Of a DNA stretch of 64,000 bases, positions 22,011-34,130 are shown one piece after another (position 1 is the first letter of the stretch; each line of letters begins with the position of its first letter). A program made the translations under genes and the position numbers. Under the pieces are notes generated by a model. The model searched no databases, had not been told where the DNA came from, and was given only the letters and a program-made list of their open reading frames with translations. Location of the stretch: contig OZ020306.1 in the NCBI GenBank assembly GCA_963971305.1, positions 5,944,842 to 6,008,841 on the forward strand, written 5' to 3'. Source of the DNA: Arcuatula senhousia. Its lineage: Eukaryota; Mollusca; Bivalvia; Mytilida; Mytilidae.

Positions 22011-24332
22011 ATATCTCTAATGGTATCTTATTATACCTTCCAACTTCAATTTGAAGTTTGTGGTCACAAATTCTAAATTTTGTGAAAGTTTGTCTTTATT
22101 TGAAATTTAAGGATGGGAGAGATAATATTCCTCCTCCTCCTCATTTTTTAAGTATTTATATAGATAGGCCTTATTATAATAATAGTAATATGATTATGTC
22201 TTTTAATAAGATTAATCTCAATCTTTCCACTGTCATTCTAACCATTATATTTGTAGTTGTTAAGTAACTATTATATTTGTAATATTTTAGCAATGACCAT
22301 TTATTGTTAAATGTGTTTCACAAATGAGTTATTTCTTATGTCTAAACTGCTGAAAATATTATATTGTCAAGAATCAGACCACTGCTTCCTTTAATTCTTT
22401 TATGGGTATTTAACTCTCAAAAATTTTCCCGATATATTCTGCAGATGTGACCCTCCAATATTCCATAAATTACCCCCCTAAATGAAATTTGTCAGAAACT
22501 CTGGGCTCCAAGATATTTTTATCTGTATTTGAAGTGATTCCTTTTGATTTATTTGGCATTTCTCAAAGATTTCTTCTTGTGTCTCAAAGTTTGTGGGAGA
22601 AGATTATGTTCTGATATATCTGCTTCCTGAACAGACCATAAAAAAGATTATATATTGTCATTGGAGACCTGGTATTTATAAATAGATCAGATTTCACAAG
22701 GTTTGCAGAGATTTAGGCTATGTACTATTTGGTTGTCATAGTGATGGTTTTTACCTTTAAGTTCATTACCAATTCAGGTGACAATGGCATCAGTATGGTG
22801 ATTATAGTTAGACAGATGCTAATTCAGGCCACAGATTGTTTAGTATTTATTGACAAAAACATCAATGTGGAAAATGATCTCATGAACTGACTGTAACATT
22901 ATAGGAATAAGAATATCCTTTTTTATTCAATTTCAAAGAAAAAGATTGTATTGAAAGTTTTTATTAAGATTGCAGGTTTCCCTACACTGGTGTCCTAATT
23001 GTTCTGATTTTTGCTCGCCAATTATTTATGCCAGTTCAATGGTAGTAAAAATAATGAGAGTCCATGGATCGTTTATACCAAAATATTCCCTGTCCTAAGT
23101 CACGAAGTGAATTTAAACACTTAGAGATCATCTATAAAATGTATCAATGCTTTCATGTTTTCTTTCAGCTTTTCTACTGACCAAGATTTGAGAGACAATG
23201 TCTGTAAGAGTTATTGCCCTTAAATATATAAAGACACGTAAGAGGCATTTTCATCATAATCATAATATGATGTCAGGTCTCTCTTTCGTAACCTTGGTAA
23301 CCTTAGGCTTAGCTGTGATCAAAGTTTTGGGAGCAGTGTGTGCCAAGTACAAATTTGACATAAAACATTTCTTTTAGTATCCAAGTGTTCATCTATGTTG
23401 TTCCCATGGAAATGAGAAACATTGTGTGTGTTTAGCTGGGTTTGGGCTTGGCTGTTCAAATAATCAGTAAGTGAAGATGTAGTATCCATAAGTATACAAC
23501 CCACATTAATTAGCAGCAATTTAGAAATCCACAATTGAAAACAGCCACCAGTCAGTGTTTGCTGCTCACTTACAATTAATATGCATATGATATAGAACCA
23601 ATTCTTAACTAATCAATGAAAGACTCCCTATTGGACATAGAACAATTTTAAAACTAACATAATGAAGACAAGTGTAAACATAAGCTTTGACAAAGATTTC
23701 TGATATAGGACAGGCACATATAAAATATCTGCGGTAAACTAGTTTTGTAGGTCCATTTGATCGTCCTGTCCTTACCCTAACCCCTTATTTAGGCTTAGGG
23801 ACATCCACAGTGCACTCCAACTCAGGTCTTTTCACTTCTGCCAAGATGATGTTGCATGTTTTCAGCTCCGATGTGGATAATTGTTATGCCGTTATGAAGT
23901 CACAAGGGGGTGGGTGACCTCAAACATGGAAAGCTTTGAGTGACATGTTAAGTTTTTAGCATACCTTATCATACATCAATAGAAACCCAAATTTATCAGC
24001 TTTTTATTAAAGATACAGACAGTTGAAACAAATTCATTATCATTAAAGCTAAACAATCTATTGAATGTCCTTCTTATGACAATTTTATGGGAAAATCTGA
24101 ACAGCCATTGCATTTTGAGGAACTGAAATATATAAAAATGGACAAAAAAACATTTTATTTTTAAAGTGAAACTTGTAAAGCTGATTTTCTTGTCCTTTTA
24201 AAGTCCGCTCTTAGGGTATGATGGCCGTTTAATAACAGCATCTTACATTTCGTAAAAACTTAAATTTACCACTCTTTTCAAAACAGGAAATTCAGTGATT
24301 ATCCCCCTTTGTATACATTCACTTATTTCATT
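22011..24332. other. Intronic DNA, no gene
   Basis: No coding frame or clear element ends seen across 2.3 kb. Confidence 0.45.
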
Positions 24333-25705
24333 TAAATACGACTGCAAAAAAATTGTAGACATATAATGGTATGACACTGTTGTCATCATCTGCGTTGTCT
24401 TTTAACTTTAGTGTTCCCACAATAACTTAAGTTCTAGAGTTCATCTGATTGCTATGAAATTTGACAATGATGTTTCTTACCATAAAAAGATGGATGGGAT
24501 TGAATTTGGGGGTCCACACTTTTTATACCCTGCCACACAAAGTGGCGAGGTATTATGTAATACTAGGGGTGTAATGATACCACTTTCTCACCATCCGCTA
24601 CACATCAGGATTCTTGATCTAATCCATATCACGATACTAAGCTTGGCTAATTTCAATTTAGAAATGCTGTGTTCTGCCAATTAAAGCTGTGAAAAGCTAT
24701 TTAAAAATTCAAAATATTCAGGAATAGTATCGTTTTAATGTTTAAATTTTTTGTTTTAAGGCAAAAAACGATAAAACTTGGGGGGAATGGCACACTAAAA
24801 TTAAGAATCGCATCGGAATCATCAAGTTGATGACAATCCAATACCAGTATCGTAGGACAAAATATAGTGATTCGAATGCATGGTGATGTATTGTTTCACC
24901 CCTATGTAATACCCTCAGTTTCTTTCAGTGTCTGTCCGTCCGTCCGCCCTTTCATCTGTCTGTCTCCCGAAGGTTTCTGAACAATAACTTGAAAACATGT
25001 CAAGAAATTAAATTTTGCACAGTGGTTTAGTACAATAAAATACAGGTCAAGTTCAATTTCCAGCATGATCTGAAAAATGGTTTTTGAGATTGGCCACTTT
25101 TAAAAATCATTGAAATTTCATGAATTTTTTTGTTTCTGATTGATTACTTGAAAACACGTCAAGGGATTTGAATAATATTTTGCACAGCTGTTTAGTACAA
25201 TAAAAAACAGGTCAAGTTTAATTTCCATCATGATCTGAAAATAGTTTTTGAGATTGGCCACTTTGAAAAATCAAATTTTATGAACAATTGATATTATATC
25301 GTGGCGGTGTATCATTTAATGTCACTATTTTTACGTTATAATTAGGTGCCAAAAAGGGCCAAAATCAAAACTTTTTTATTTATTGTCTGATTTTAAAATT
25401 TGTTTTTGCTAATTAATTATTGTCAAGTAGTGAATTTACAAAGTTGAGAATTAAGTTTGTGACACTCCCCTCTCCCTTATTGCCGCTAGGGGCCAAAAAG
25501 GCAAAAATGAAAGAGAGCAGATGTCCATAATTTGGGGCTAAAGGGGTTTAATTTTTATAATTGTAATTTATATTGGTCTGCTTTTGAAAAAAAAAAAATC
25601 CTTTTAAATGTGGTTGGAAAGTCCACCAAAGGCTACATGTGTCAAAAACTTTGTCAGTCCACCATGGACTGCATGTGTTCAGAGCAATTGGCTTTCCATA
25701 ACTTA
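24333..25705 (+). mobile_element. Helentron-like repeat, family B, interrupted and 3'-truncated
   Basis: Begins near ATACGACTGCAAAAAAATTG and carries the family blocks ATGAAATTTGACAATGATG, GGATGGGATTGA and TCCACCATGGACTGCATGTG, but lacks the TTGCGGTCGTAT end. Inside is another repeat starting ATACCCTGCCACACAAAGTGGC (about 24517), itself split by a hAT MITE. Confidence 0.55.
24564..24904. mobile_element. hAT-type MITE, 341 bp
   Basis: Ends TAGGGGTG...CACCCCTA are inverted repeats (TAGGGGTGTAATGATAC at the left). The exact 8-bp duplication TGTAATAC lies at 24556-24563 and 24905-24912. Eight-base duplications plus a (C/T)AGGGGTG tip are typical of hAT elements. It is non-coding. It sits inside another repeat, which is inside family B, so insertion order can be read. 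Confidence 0.85.
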
Positions 25706-26227
25706 ATTTATCTTTAAAAAGAAATTCTAAATTTTATGATTGATGCAAAAAATATTCAAGTTTTCATCAGAATTACCATAAATAACAAGGGGGGGCCCCC
25801 TGTACCTATTTATAGCTATATGTATATACCTTTGGGTTTTATATGAAACTATTGAAGACATCCTTAACATCTATGGTTTGTCTTCAGGTAGTTGTTGGTC
25901 CTCTTCTTTGACCTTGAGGATTCCAGTCCATCACTCACCTTGTGATTAGGTTTTCAGTCACCTCTGTGTGTGTCCTTTTCATTTCTTGATGCTGTTCATG
26001 ATAGATGACTGGCTTGTTTGTTTTATTCAACAGCTAAGCATAACATTTTTTCTGGCCATCTGATTTGTAGGATTTATCAGAGGCATACATGAAGGAATAC
26101 TTGCAGGTCATGCTAGTTTGTCTTTGGTTGTTTTCGGGTTTCTGATCATAGCAAAATGACTGATTGGACATTTATTATATTTTGTCAAAAATCCTTCAGC
26201 TGCAGTTCTGTAGCTCTTAATGGTCCT
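25706..26227. other. Intronic DNA, no gene
   Basis: Nothing recognised. Confidence 0.4.
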
Positions 26228-27466
26228 TTTTATACGACCGCAAAAAATTTGCGGACGTATAATGGTATGATGCTGTAGTCGTCGTCTGTTAACTTTAGTG
26301 TATACACGATAACTTTAGTTCTAGTTATCCAAATCCAATGAAATTTGACAATGATATTTCTTACCATTAAAGGATGGATGGGATTGATTTTGGGAGTCCT
26401 CCCTTTTTTCGTTTAGAAATTAAGGGCCAAAAGGGGCCAAATTGCAACTTTTAGTTTGTTCTTACAATAATTTTTATAAAAATCTTTTCTTCTGAAACTA
26501 CTGAACAGAATTCAATGAAACTTGGTATGATTGATCAATAGGGTGTCATGCACTATAGATGTGTTTCAAGTTCTGATTCGTCAAAAAACATGGCTGCTGT
26601 GGCTAAAAATAGACAAGGGGGGTCAGACTACTGTTTTTGGCTTGTAATTCAAAAAGTATAAGAGATAGATGAAATCTGATGCCATCCTACTGCTTCAGGA
26701 TCAAAAGTTCTACAAAAGTCTCCATTTGGTGGAAGTTGTCAGATGACCCCTTATAGGGGTAACGGCCCCTTAAAGGTGAAAAATAGCATTTTTTCATGTT
26801 TTTGCCCTATAGTATGAAAACTATTGCAGATAGCAAAAAGCTGTTGCTTGCTTAATTGTTAAGCTCATTTAGCTCTACAAAAGTCTCCATAGGGTCGAAG
26901 TTGTCAGATGACCCCTTATAGGGGTTACGGCCCTAAAAGGGGCCAAAATCGAAAAAATTTTATTAGTTGACCCATTTTGAAAATTTTTTTTTGCATGTTT
27001 GTTCTTGTCAAATAGCGGATGCAAAATTGAGAATTTATTTTTGCTACCCCCATCTTTTCCCCCTTATTATGTAATGAGGGGCCAAAAGGGACCAAAATGG
27101 AATTTTTTTTACTTGTGATCCAATTTTGAAATTTTTTTTTGCATGTTTGTTCTTGTCAAATAGTGGATACAAAATTGAGAATTAATTTTTGCGACCCCCC
27201 CCCCTTTTCCCCTGTTATGAAATTAGGGGCCAAAATCGAAACTTATTTATTTGTGGTCTGATTTGATCTCCTTTGGAAAAAAAATAATTCCTTTTAAAAT
27301 GTGAATTTAGAAAGTCCACCAAAAGCTGCATGTGTCAAAAACCTTTGTCAGTCCACCATGGGCTGCATATGTCCAGAGCAATTGACTATCCATATTGGGC
27401 CTAAAACGTACAGGGTTCAACATGTTGCGGTCGTATCATGCTGCGCTCGGCGAAGCTTTTTATTGA
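26228..27466 (+). mobile_element. Helentron-like repeat, family B, full copy
   Basis: Starts TTTATACGACCGCAAA, then a self-complementary TTTGCGGACGTAT. Near the 3' end TTGCGGTCGTA is the inverted 5' tip, followed by a hairpin GCTGCGC/GCGAAGC and TTTTTATT. The interior repeats the AGGGGCCAAAAGGG block. The small + frame at 27301-27537 is repeat translation. Confidence 0.65.
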
Positions 27467-29889
27467 TTTTTGATGACTTGGTGGACCATAGAAAAAATAG
27501 CAAAAGGGCCATAATGACCAATAAACTGCAGCTATAAAATCCTTAGTTTGGTCTTTGGCTGTCTTAACATTGTTGTCTGTCAGCGTGTTGGCTTCTTGTA
27601 TGCAGCTTAGTCAACTTCAAGAATTCAAGGGACTTGGATCATTTTATACCTTGATAATTTTAGTAGTATATGGTGAACTCATCTTGTTTTGTTTGAGTAA
27701 TGGGACTACTTCATTTACAACATTATGGAAACTCTTTTTATTTGAGTTATGGGATTTAGATCATGAAAGTCAATTTTTGGCCAGATTTCAAGGAGTAAAA
27801 ATCTGGGTTATATAATGATGAATGTCAGGATTCTGCATTCAGGCGCTGTGCAAAAAAAGTTTTGTAACAGTTTTCTCAGCAACTACTAATCACAGCCACT
27901 TGATATTTGGTATACAGCATCAGGGTGGGGTCCCATAACATAGGATTTGATTTCAGGTCTGTCGCTCACTTACTTCCTGTTTAACAATATCCGGCCATTT
28001 TTGACTTTGACAGATTATTTGGTTGAAGTTTAATGGGACATGGATCATATGGAAAAAATCATTTTTCATAGAGATCATTTTACTTCATTTTTTAGAGAGA
28101 TTTGGGACTTTGACAATTTAACACGATTATAGAAATTTATCTAATTTTGTTGGAGTTATATGACTGACAATTTACAACAGTACTGTAATTCTTCTTGATT
28201 TTTTTTTTAATTATGAGTCGTTGTTGATTTAACTAGAGGGTATAGTTATTCAGTTATGGGACTTAATTGAACAATTGGGAGAGTTTGTCATGTTTTGTGT
28301 GGGTGTTATGAGACCCCGATCTTTAGTAGCAGGGAACTACTGACTATTTCTAGAAGGAGTATGTTACATAATCATTTTTAGGTTGCCTGACACAGATTCC
28401 CTGTCATATTATTGATTGATTGATAGACATGAAAATATTAGTCTTGCTGACAATGACTGGTGTTTTAATCCTCACATCATTTCCTATCTGGGCTAATCAA
28501 GACAGATTCTCTCTCGTTAGATCAGTTCCTGTATCGATTTCTCAATATAGAAAAAATCCTGTAAAAAATGTCTTAATTGATGCTTATAATAGCTGTCGAC
28601 AAGGCTTGTTTATCACGGTGACATTTCTACGTCTTTGTCTCCTAGACTTCTAAGGTGATCTGAGAAGGAAAAACTGTTCTTCTTCTTGCATAGATGTCTT
28701 TCCTAATAATAAACAGAAATTATGTCACTAAGAAAGAAAATTATAACTTTATAATCGGAATTATCTTTTAGTTGAACAGCAAAGTTAAGCTAATCATGTA
28801 AATGATTTCCAAAATCTGTTTGGTCATTTTTAAGTTCTATTCATGTTAAACATAAAAACCATTGAAGGTCAAATTAAACCATTTAAACCTCTACCCAAAG
28901 TGTCCTCTATCGGTTTGTAATTAAATAAAACTTTTTAAAAATTACAATAGAACAGATAGATCACCAGAGAACACAATTAAAAGTGTCAGGAATTGATTTG
29001 AAAATTGTTTATTAACATTCAGAAAAAAAGGTTTTGAATATTTTATTGATACTATTCCAAATGAACTTATATGATGCAGGTTCAACCTGATAAGCTCCCG
29101 CAGATATATTTTAGGGGATGACATATTTGATTCTGACGGGGATGAGTGGCAGTTCTTGTAAATAAATAATCTTGCCTGCAAAAAAAAATGGAGATAAATG
29201 GCCTCTACTTCCAAGGGAAAAAATCTGTCCCAAAACAAAAAATATTAAAAATAATCTTGGCGGCACAAAAGGGCGGAAAATAAGTTTTCTGACTCAACCA
29301 AAACTGCAGACCCCCCCTTTTCAGAATCAAATGGTTTTCCCCTTATTTTTTTTAATACTAGCAAGAAATGCAAGCTTTTGCATGGTTTTGAAAAGGAGCG
29401 CACCTGCAAACAGAAGGAGGAAGTGTTTTTTTTTTCTCAAACTATAAATGACGTCATAATATATGCTTAAAATAGACGATATAACCAGACGTCATAGAGG
29501 ACACCTTTTCTGCTTTCATTTTCGAATGTAAAGTTTAGAATCGAAACAATATAATTTACTGTTCAAGACACAACATGGACAAGGTTATAAATTTATGACT
29601 GCAGAAATATTTCGGCAGAATATTTATTTAGTTGCCATGTACATTTCGCTTTGTGTTGTTCCACGAAAATTAGAATGACAGTTTCCCGCAATTCTGTCAA
29701 TTATGACGTCAATGAAATATATAGCGTTTTCATTAAAAAAAATCTTTACATGTATCTCTATAGCTAGAAAAATTCAAAATATTCATACTAATATAATAAT
29801 TACGTATATTGATTTTAGAAATACAAATTACAAAAAGTAGAAAATTAATTTTGCATTCTGTGCCATTGGGTGCGGAAATGTCAACTAGC
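27467..29889. other. Intronic DNA, weak frames only
   Basis: Holds a fragment of the TAACAGTTTTCTCAGCAACTA repeat (27850-28010). An ATG-started 74-codon frame at 28429-28653 begins with a signal-peptide-like MKILVLLTMTGVLILTSFP, but has no other support, so I do not call it a gene. The short frames near 29000-29450 look like chance. Confidence 0.4.
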
Positions 29890-30480
29890 TTATACCTATT
29901 AGTTTAATCATATTTTATTTGAAAAACTGAAGACATATAACAGTAACATACATACATATATAAGCAAAAGGATTCGGAAACAAGCTATAAATAGCTTGTA
30001 TCAAGTCTGTCTCCCGTAATTGAAAAGAAAACAACTATTATAATATATTCATGCTACATGAAGGAATATGTTGAAACAATAGTTCTAACAACAAAGAAAA
30101 TGTTAAACTCATTTTAAAGGAATAGAGAAAAAAAATAATAAATGAAGAAATGAAGAAAATACATAAATTTCTATTATATTTATATTTATATTTGCGTGAA
30201 ATGCAGAAACAAAATCACAAGAAGCGTTTACTTTGAATGATGAATTTTTGAACTTTTAGGAATATTTCAGTGTTTTGTTCAAGCGTTAGACCCTCTGAAC
30301 CGTATAAAAGCAAATTAAGATTAACAGGAATATTGAAGTTTATAGACAAAATAGTATGGTCTCTAATATGGTTGTATCTGTTACACATAAGTAAAAAATG
30401 AGCAGTTGACTCTATATGTCCACATATACAATTGGGAGAATCAATGAGGTTGCGCAGGAAAAGGTGTTCATTTAATGAAG
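29890..30480 (-). pseudogene. LINE ORF2 C-terminal fragment (second type)
   Basis: Minus strand from about 30475 to a TGA at 30215-30217 reads NEHLFLRNLIDSPNCICG, then HIESTAHFLLMCNRYNHIRD, the C-x-C...HFLL-C zinc motif of a LINE ORF2 C terminus. It differs from the 21640 and 61684 copies, so it is another LINE family. Below it lies 300 bp of AT-rich likely 3' UTR. It is 5'-truncated. Confidence 0.7.
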
Positions 30481-31526
30481 AACAATAAAGTCAATTCATA
30501 CGCAATCTTGTGTGAATTCAATATTCAGGTTTCATGCATCATAGTACATATACTCAGGCAATTTAGCTCTGTCCTTGCGGGAGCTTATTATTATTTGTTT
30601 CAAAAGAGGGTTCATTTGATATCATTGAACGGCCCTGAGTGGACTCTTGTTTTAATAAGGAGACAGAGAAATTTTGAAAGCAAACACTAATTCAGAAAAT
30701 TGTTTTGTGTGTTAATATAAGATCTTTAATTGTGATGTCTTGGTCAGTCTGTCACTGTGGCGGCTGACTGGATCATTTTGGTGACAAAGAAAAAACAATA
30801 GTAGACAGCAGTTGTTGGATAACTGTTGTCTACATGTACCATTGCTAAAAAGTTTTTTCTTCTTAATACTTACTTCATTTTCACAATGTAACCTTTTTTT
30901 ACTGAACATGATATTGATAATTGATTCTGTAGAATGTGTGTAAGATTTAGGGCAGACTTTGTTTTATCCTCACCAGGTCATAGTCAATATTTAAGGTATT
31001 TATTGGTTTTCTGTCACCAGCTTTTGTGTCGGCTTTAGTCCTTCCTGACAAGAACAATATTCTAAAGATAGTTTTATAATGATGAGGTTTCCATGTATGT
31101 ACTAATTAAATCCATTTTTTAAATGAAGTTAGTCAATTTTATTGAAGATGTGGCATTTAACTTAATTAACTTAAGGCCCATCATCAAATAAGGCATTCAA
31201 GTCTTACATAATTCAGTAGACATCATGTCATAAATATTGCATGCATTGCACTTGGCATTTGAAAGGTTTATTTTATTTAATTATCAGTTTTAGCTCAACT
31301 GACCAAGAATTTTTCACTTATTTAGCTGAACATCACAGAAATAATGTTGGATGTTTAAATTATGTATATAAATGCTGCATGGTAAAAGATGAAGGATTAT
31401 TTTTAAAGGAGTTATTCCCCTTTAAAGGCAAAAATTGGTTATTTTCATTGTTCTTTGACTTTTCTATTTTTATATCTTTAAAATGCAAAGCATAAAAGCT
31501 AGAAAAGTACCTTTTCATACAATATT
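30481..31526. other. Intronic DNA, no gene
   Basis: No supported gene; the part around 31270-31480 carries worn AGCTCAACTGACC-type repeat sequence. Confidence 0.4.
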
Positions 31527-32165
31527 TTTATGCCCCATCTACGAAAGTAGAGGGCATATAGTGTTCAGGTCCGTTTTGCCGTTTGTACTTTCCAAATCCC
31601 CATATTTGCAAATTCCCACTTACTGACAAATGCCACATCAATCATATTGGTATGGTAGGTGCATCTAGTGATGCTAAGCACAATGCATGCTTGGGATGCT
31701 GGATGTGACCTATATTTTCCGCATGAAGACTGCATACAGAAGAATGGTTAAAGTCCATTCCCGCCTACTGACAAGTGCCACATCAACCATATGCATATTG
31801 GTATGGTATGTGCACCTAGTGTCATGCTAAGCACAATGCATGCTTTGGATGCTGGCTGTGACCTATATTTTCCACATGGATGACCTCTTAAAGAAGAATG
31901 GTTAAAGTCCATTCCTACTTACTGACATGTGCCACATCAACTATATTGGTATGGTAGGTGCACCTAATGATGCTAAGCACAATGCATGCTTCGGATGCTG
32001 GCTGTGACCTATATTTTCCGCATGAATGACCACTTATAGAAGAATGGTTTTAGTCCATTCCTTCTGACTGACAAGTGCCTTAGCAACCATGTTGATTCTT
32101 TAGTGATTGACAAAAAAATAAATGTTGCAAGATGGGGCATTATGTCTTTTGGGCATATTCTTGTT
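31527..32165 (+). mobile_element. Helentron-like repeat, family P (ATGCCCCATC)
   Basis: 5' tip TTATGCCCCATCTACG with an immediate hairpin (TCTACGAAAGTAGA). 3' subterminal GATGGGGCAT, a weak hairpin ATGTC/GGCAT, and the end TTCTTGTTT. Inside are about four tandem subrepeats with a period near 149 bp (ACTGACAAATGCCACATCAA; CACAATGCATGCTT). Confidence 0.65.
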
Positions 32166-33021
32166 TATTATTGTTAAAAAAGAAGAGGAATTGAAAGGTT
32201 ACCCACTTTTTAGATTCTTTATATACCAGCTTTTTGTTTCCATTTTCCAATGTCTTAGCCTGTCAAATCAATAGTTGTTAAACTAACATATATATCCACA
32301 CATTTTTGAGAGTAGAAAAAAATCTTTTCTAACTTTCCATTTTTTGAGAATTGCATGAAACATTCATGTAGAGACTTTCAATGCATCTCTAAGACTTCAC
32401 GAAGAAAACTTACAAATGCACTTCTCTCTGGTATATTACTCAGAGGATTAAAAAAACCGAAAATCAATTTAACTTGTTTTTCTTGAAAACAAATTTGAAA
32501 TATAATGTATTGTTTAAATTAAATTGATATAACTGTATAGTTTAAGCTTAAATATCGTTTGATTTATAGGTTTAAGTTGTACGATCTAAAGTTTAATACA
32601 ATTATAGGAATACTAAGTAGGTGTAGCACCATTTGGTGCATCATGAATTGCTAATTGTTTGGCTTTAGAATGCTGAATGATTTAGGAATTGATCAAACCC
32701 AATTAGATGGAAGCTTAGTTTTATTTGCCTATACATCTTCACAAGGTCATGGTTACAGGCTGAGTATTTCAGCTGAGACACAATTTGTTATTTGGACCAA
32801 AAGAAAGTTCACAGAATTTAAACATCACCTGTCCATTCAAGGGACTTTAATCTGTTGTTCATAATTAGCAGTTCTTTCCTTCAAAATATCAAAGTAGTAG
32901 TCCGAATAATAAAACACTGTACAACATTGAACTATAGAATGGTCTAAAATAATCACTAGCCTTAATAAATTTTATACAACTTTGGGCTGCATGGTACCTA
33001 TTAAAGGTGATCGCTGTGTTT
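32166..33021. other. Intronic DNA, no gene
   Basis: Nothing recognised. Confidence 0.4.
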
Positions 33022-33484
33022 ATTATGCCCCAAGATGATGCAACTAAGTTGTGAAGGGTATATTGTTTTTGACTGGTCTGTCTGTTTGTCCCTCCCTGAT
33101 CAACATTTCCGTAACAGATTTCTCAGCAATTCAGCAATTATTAATGGTAAGCTTTTGATATTTGGTATGTAGCTTAAGGTAGGGGTCCCATATGTAGGGA
33201 TTCATTTTCAGGTCTGTCTATCATCAACTTCCTGCTAAATAAGCCGACTTAGACTTTTTCACTAAATTTTCAGGGTAAAAATTTTCATAAGCTTTTGATA
33301 TTTGGTATGTAGCTTTAGGTAGGGGTCCCATATGTTTGGATTCAATTTCAGTTCTCTAAATCATCTACTTCCTGTTTGACGAGCCGACTTGGAAAGACAA
33401 TAGCTCCAACTTTTTTATTCTGAATCTCTGTCCATAATGTGGATGCATGGGGTATCATTGTGAGCATGCTCACTAAAGGTTCTT
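33022..33484 (+). mobile_element. Helentron-like repeat, family D (ATGCCCCAAGATG)
   Basis: 5' tip ATTATGCCCCAAGATGATGC. Near the 3' end GCATGGGGTAT is the inverted tip, followed by a perfect 14-bp palindrome GTGAGCATGCTCAC. Two internal subrepeats start AAGCTTTTGATATTTGG. Confidence 0.6.
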
Positions 33485-34130
33485 TAATTTCATTCTAGCC
33501 TCTAGCTTAATTATTGAGATTTTTGCCAGATTTTTGGAATCCTTTGGATTTTTCCATGAAAATTTGTATAATTTTTTGCCCGGGAACCACTTAATTTCTT
33601 TTTATGATAGGGATTATTTGGTCATTAAAGATCTAATTTACAAAATTTTCATAAATTTCTTGTAATAATGTCATAGATTTGTGACACTCAGCTAAACCAA
33701 TGAAAGAGTTAGAGAACATGTTTTCCAGCCAAATTTTGAACTGACTTATTTTCTAGAAATTTTTTAAGCTTATTTTGTACCATTACCGATGGTCTATTCT
33801 TCAAATATTTAAATTAAGACACCATTTTACTTTCAAGCTGACCAGCTAACATCTTTAATATTTGACTTATTTTAATGGTCCCACCATGTATACCTGACAT
33901 AAAGTTGTACCCTTATCCATCCTTTGATACTTTACACTTGGATACAAGATGGTTGGGGTCAATGATATTTCACCACTAGATGTGTGTCATTCAAGTTTTC
34001 ATTTATATTGAAGATGTCTTCCAATTTTATAGCAAACTGCTTAGAACTAAGAAATCAGATACTGATATATAATATCAATATTTTACACTGTAAAGGTTTG
34101 AAGTTCACTATCGTGTATATTATGCTTTAT
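33485..34130. other. Intronic DNA with family W fragment
   Basis: 33875-33990 is a worn internal piece of family W (GGTCCCACCATGT; GGGGTCAATGATATTTCACC). No gene. Confidence 0.4.
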
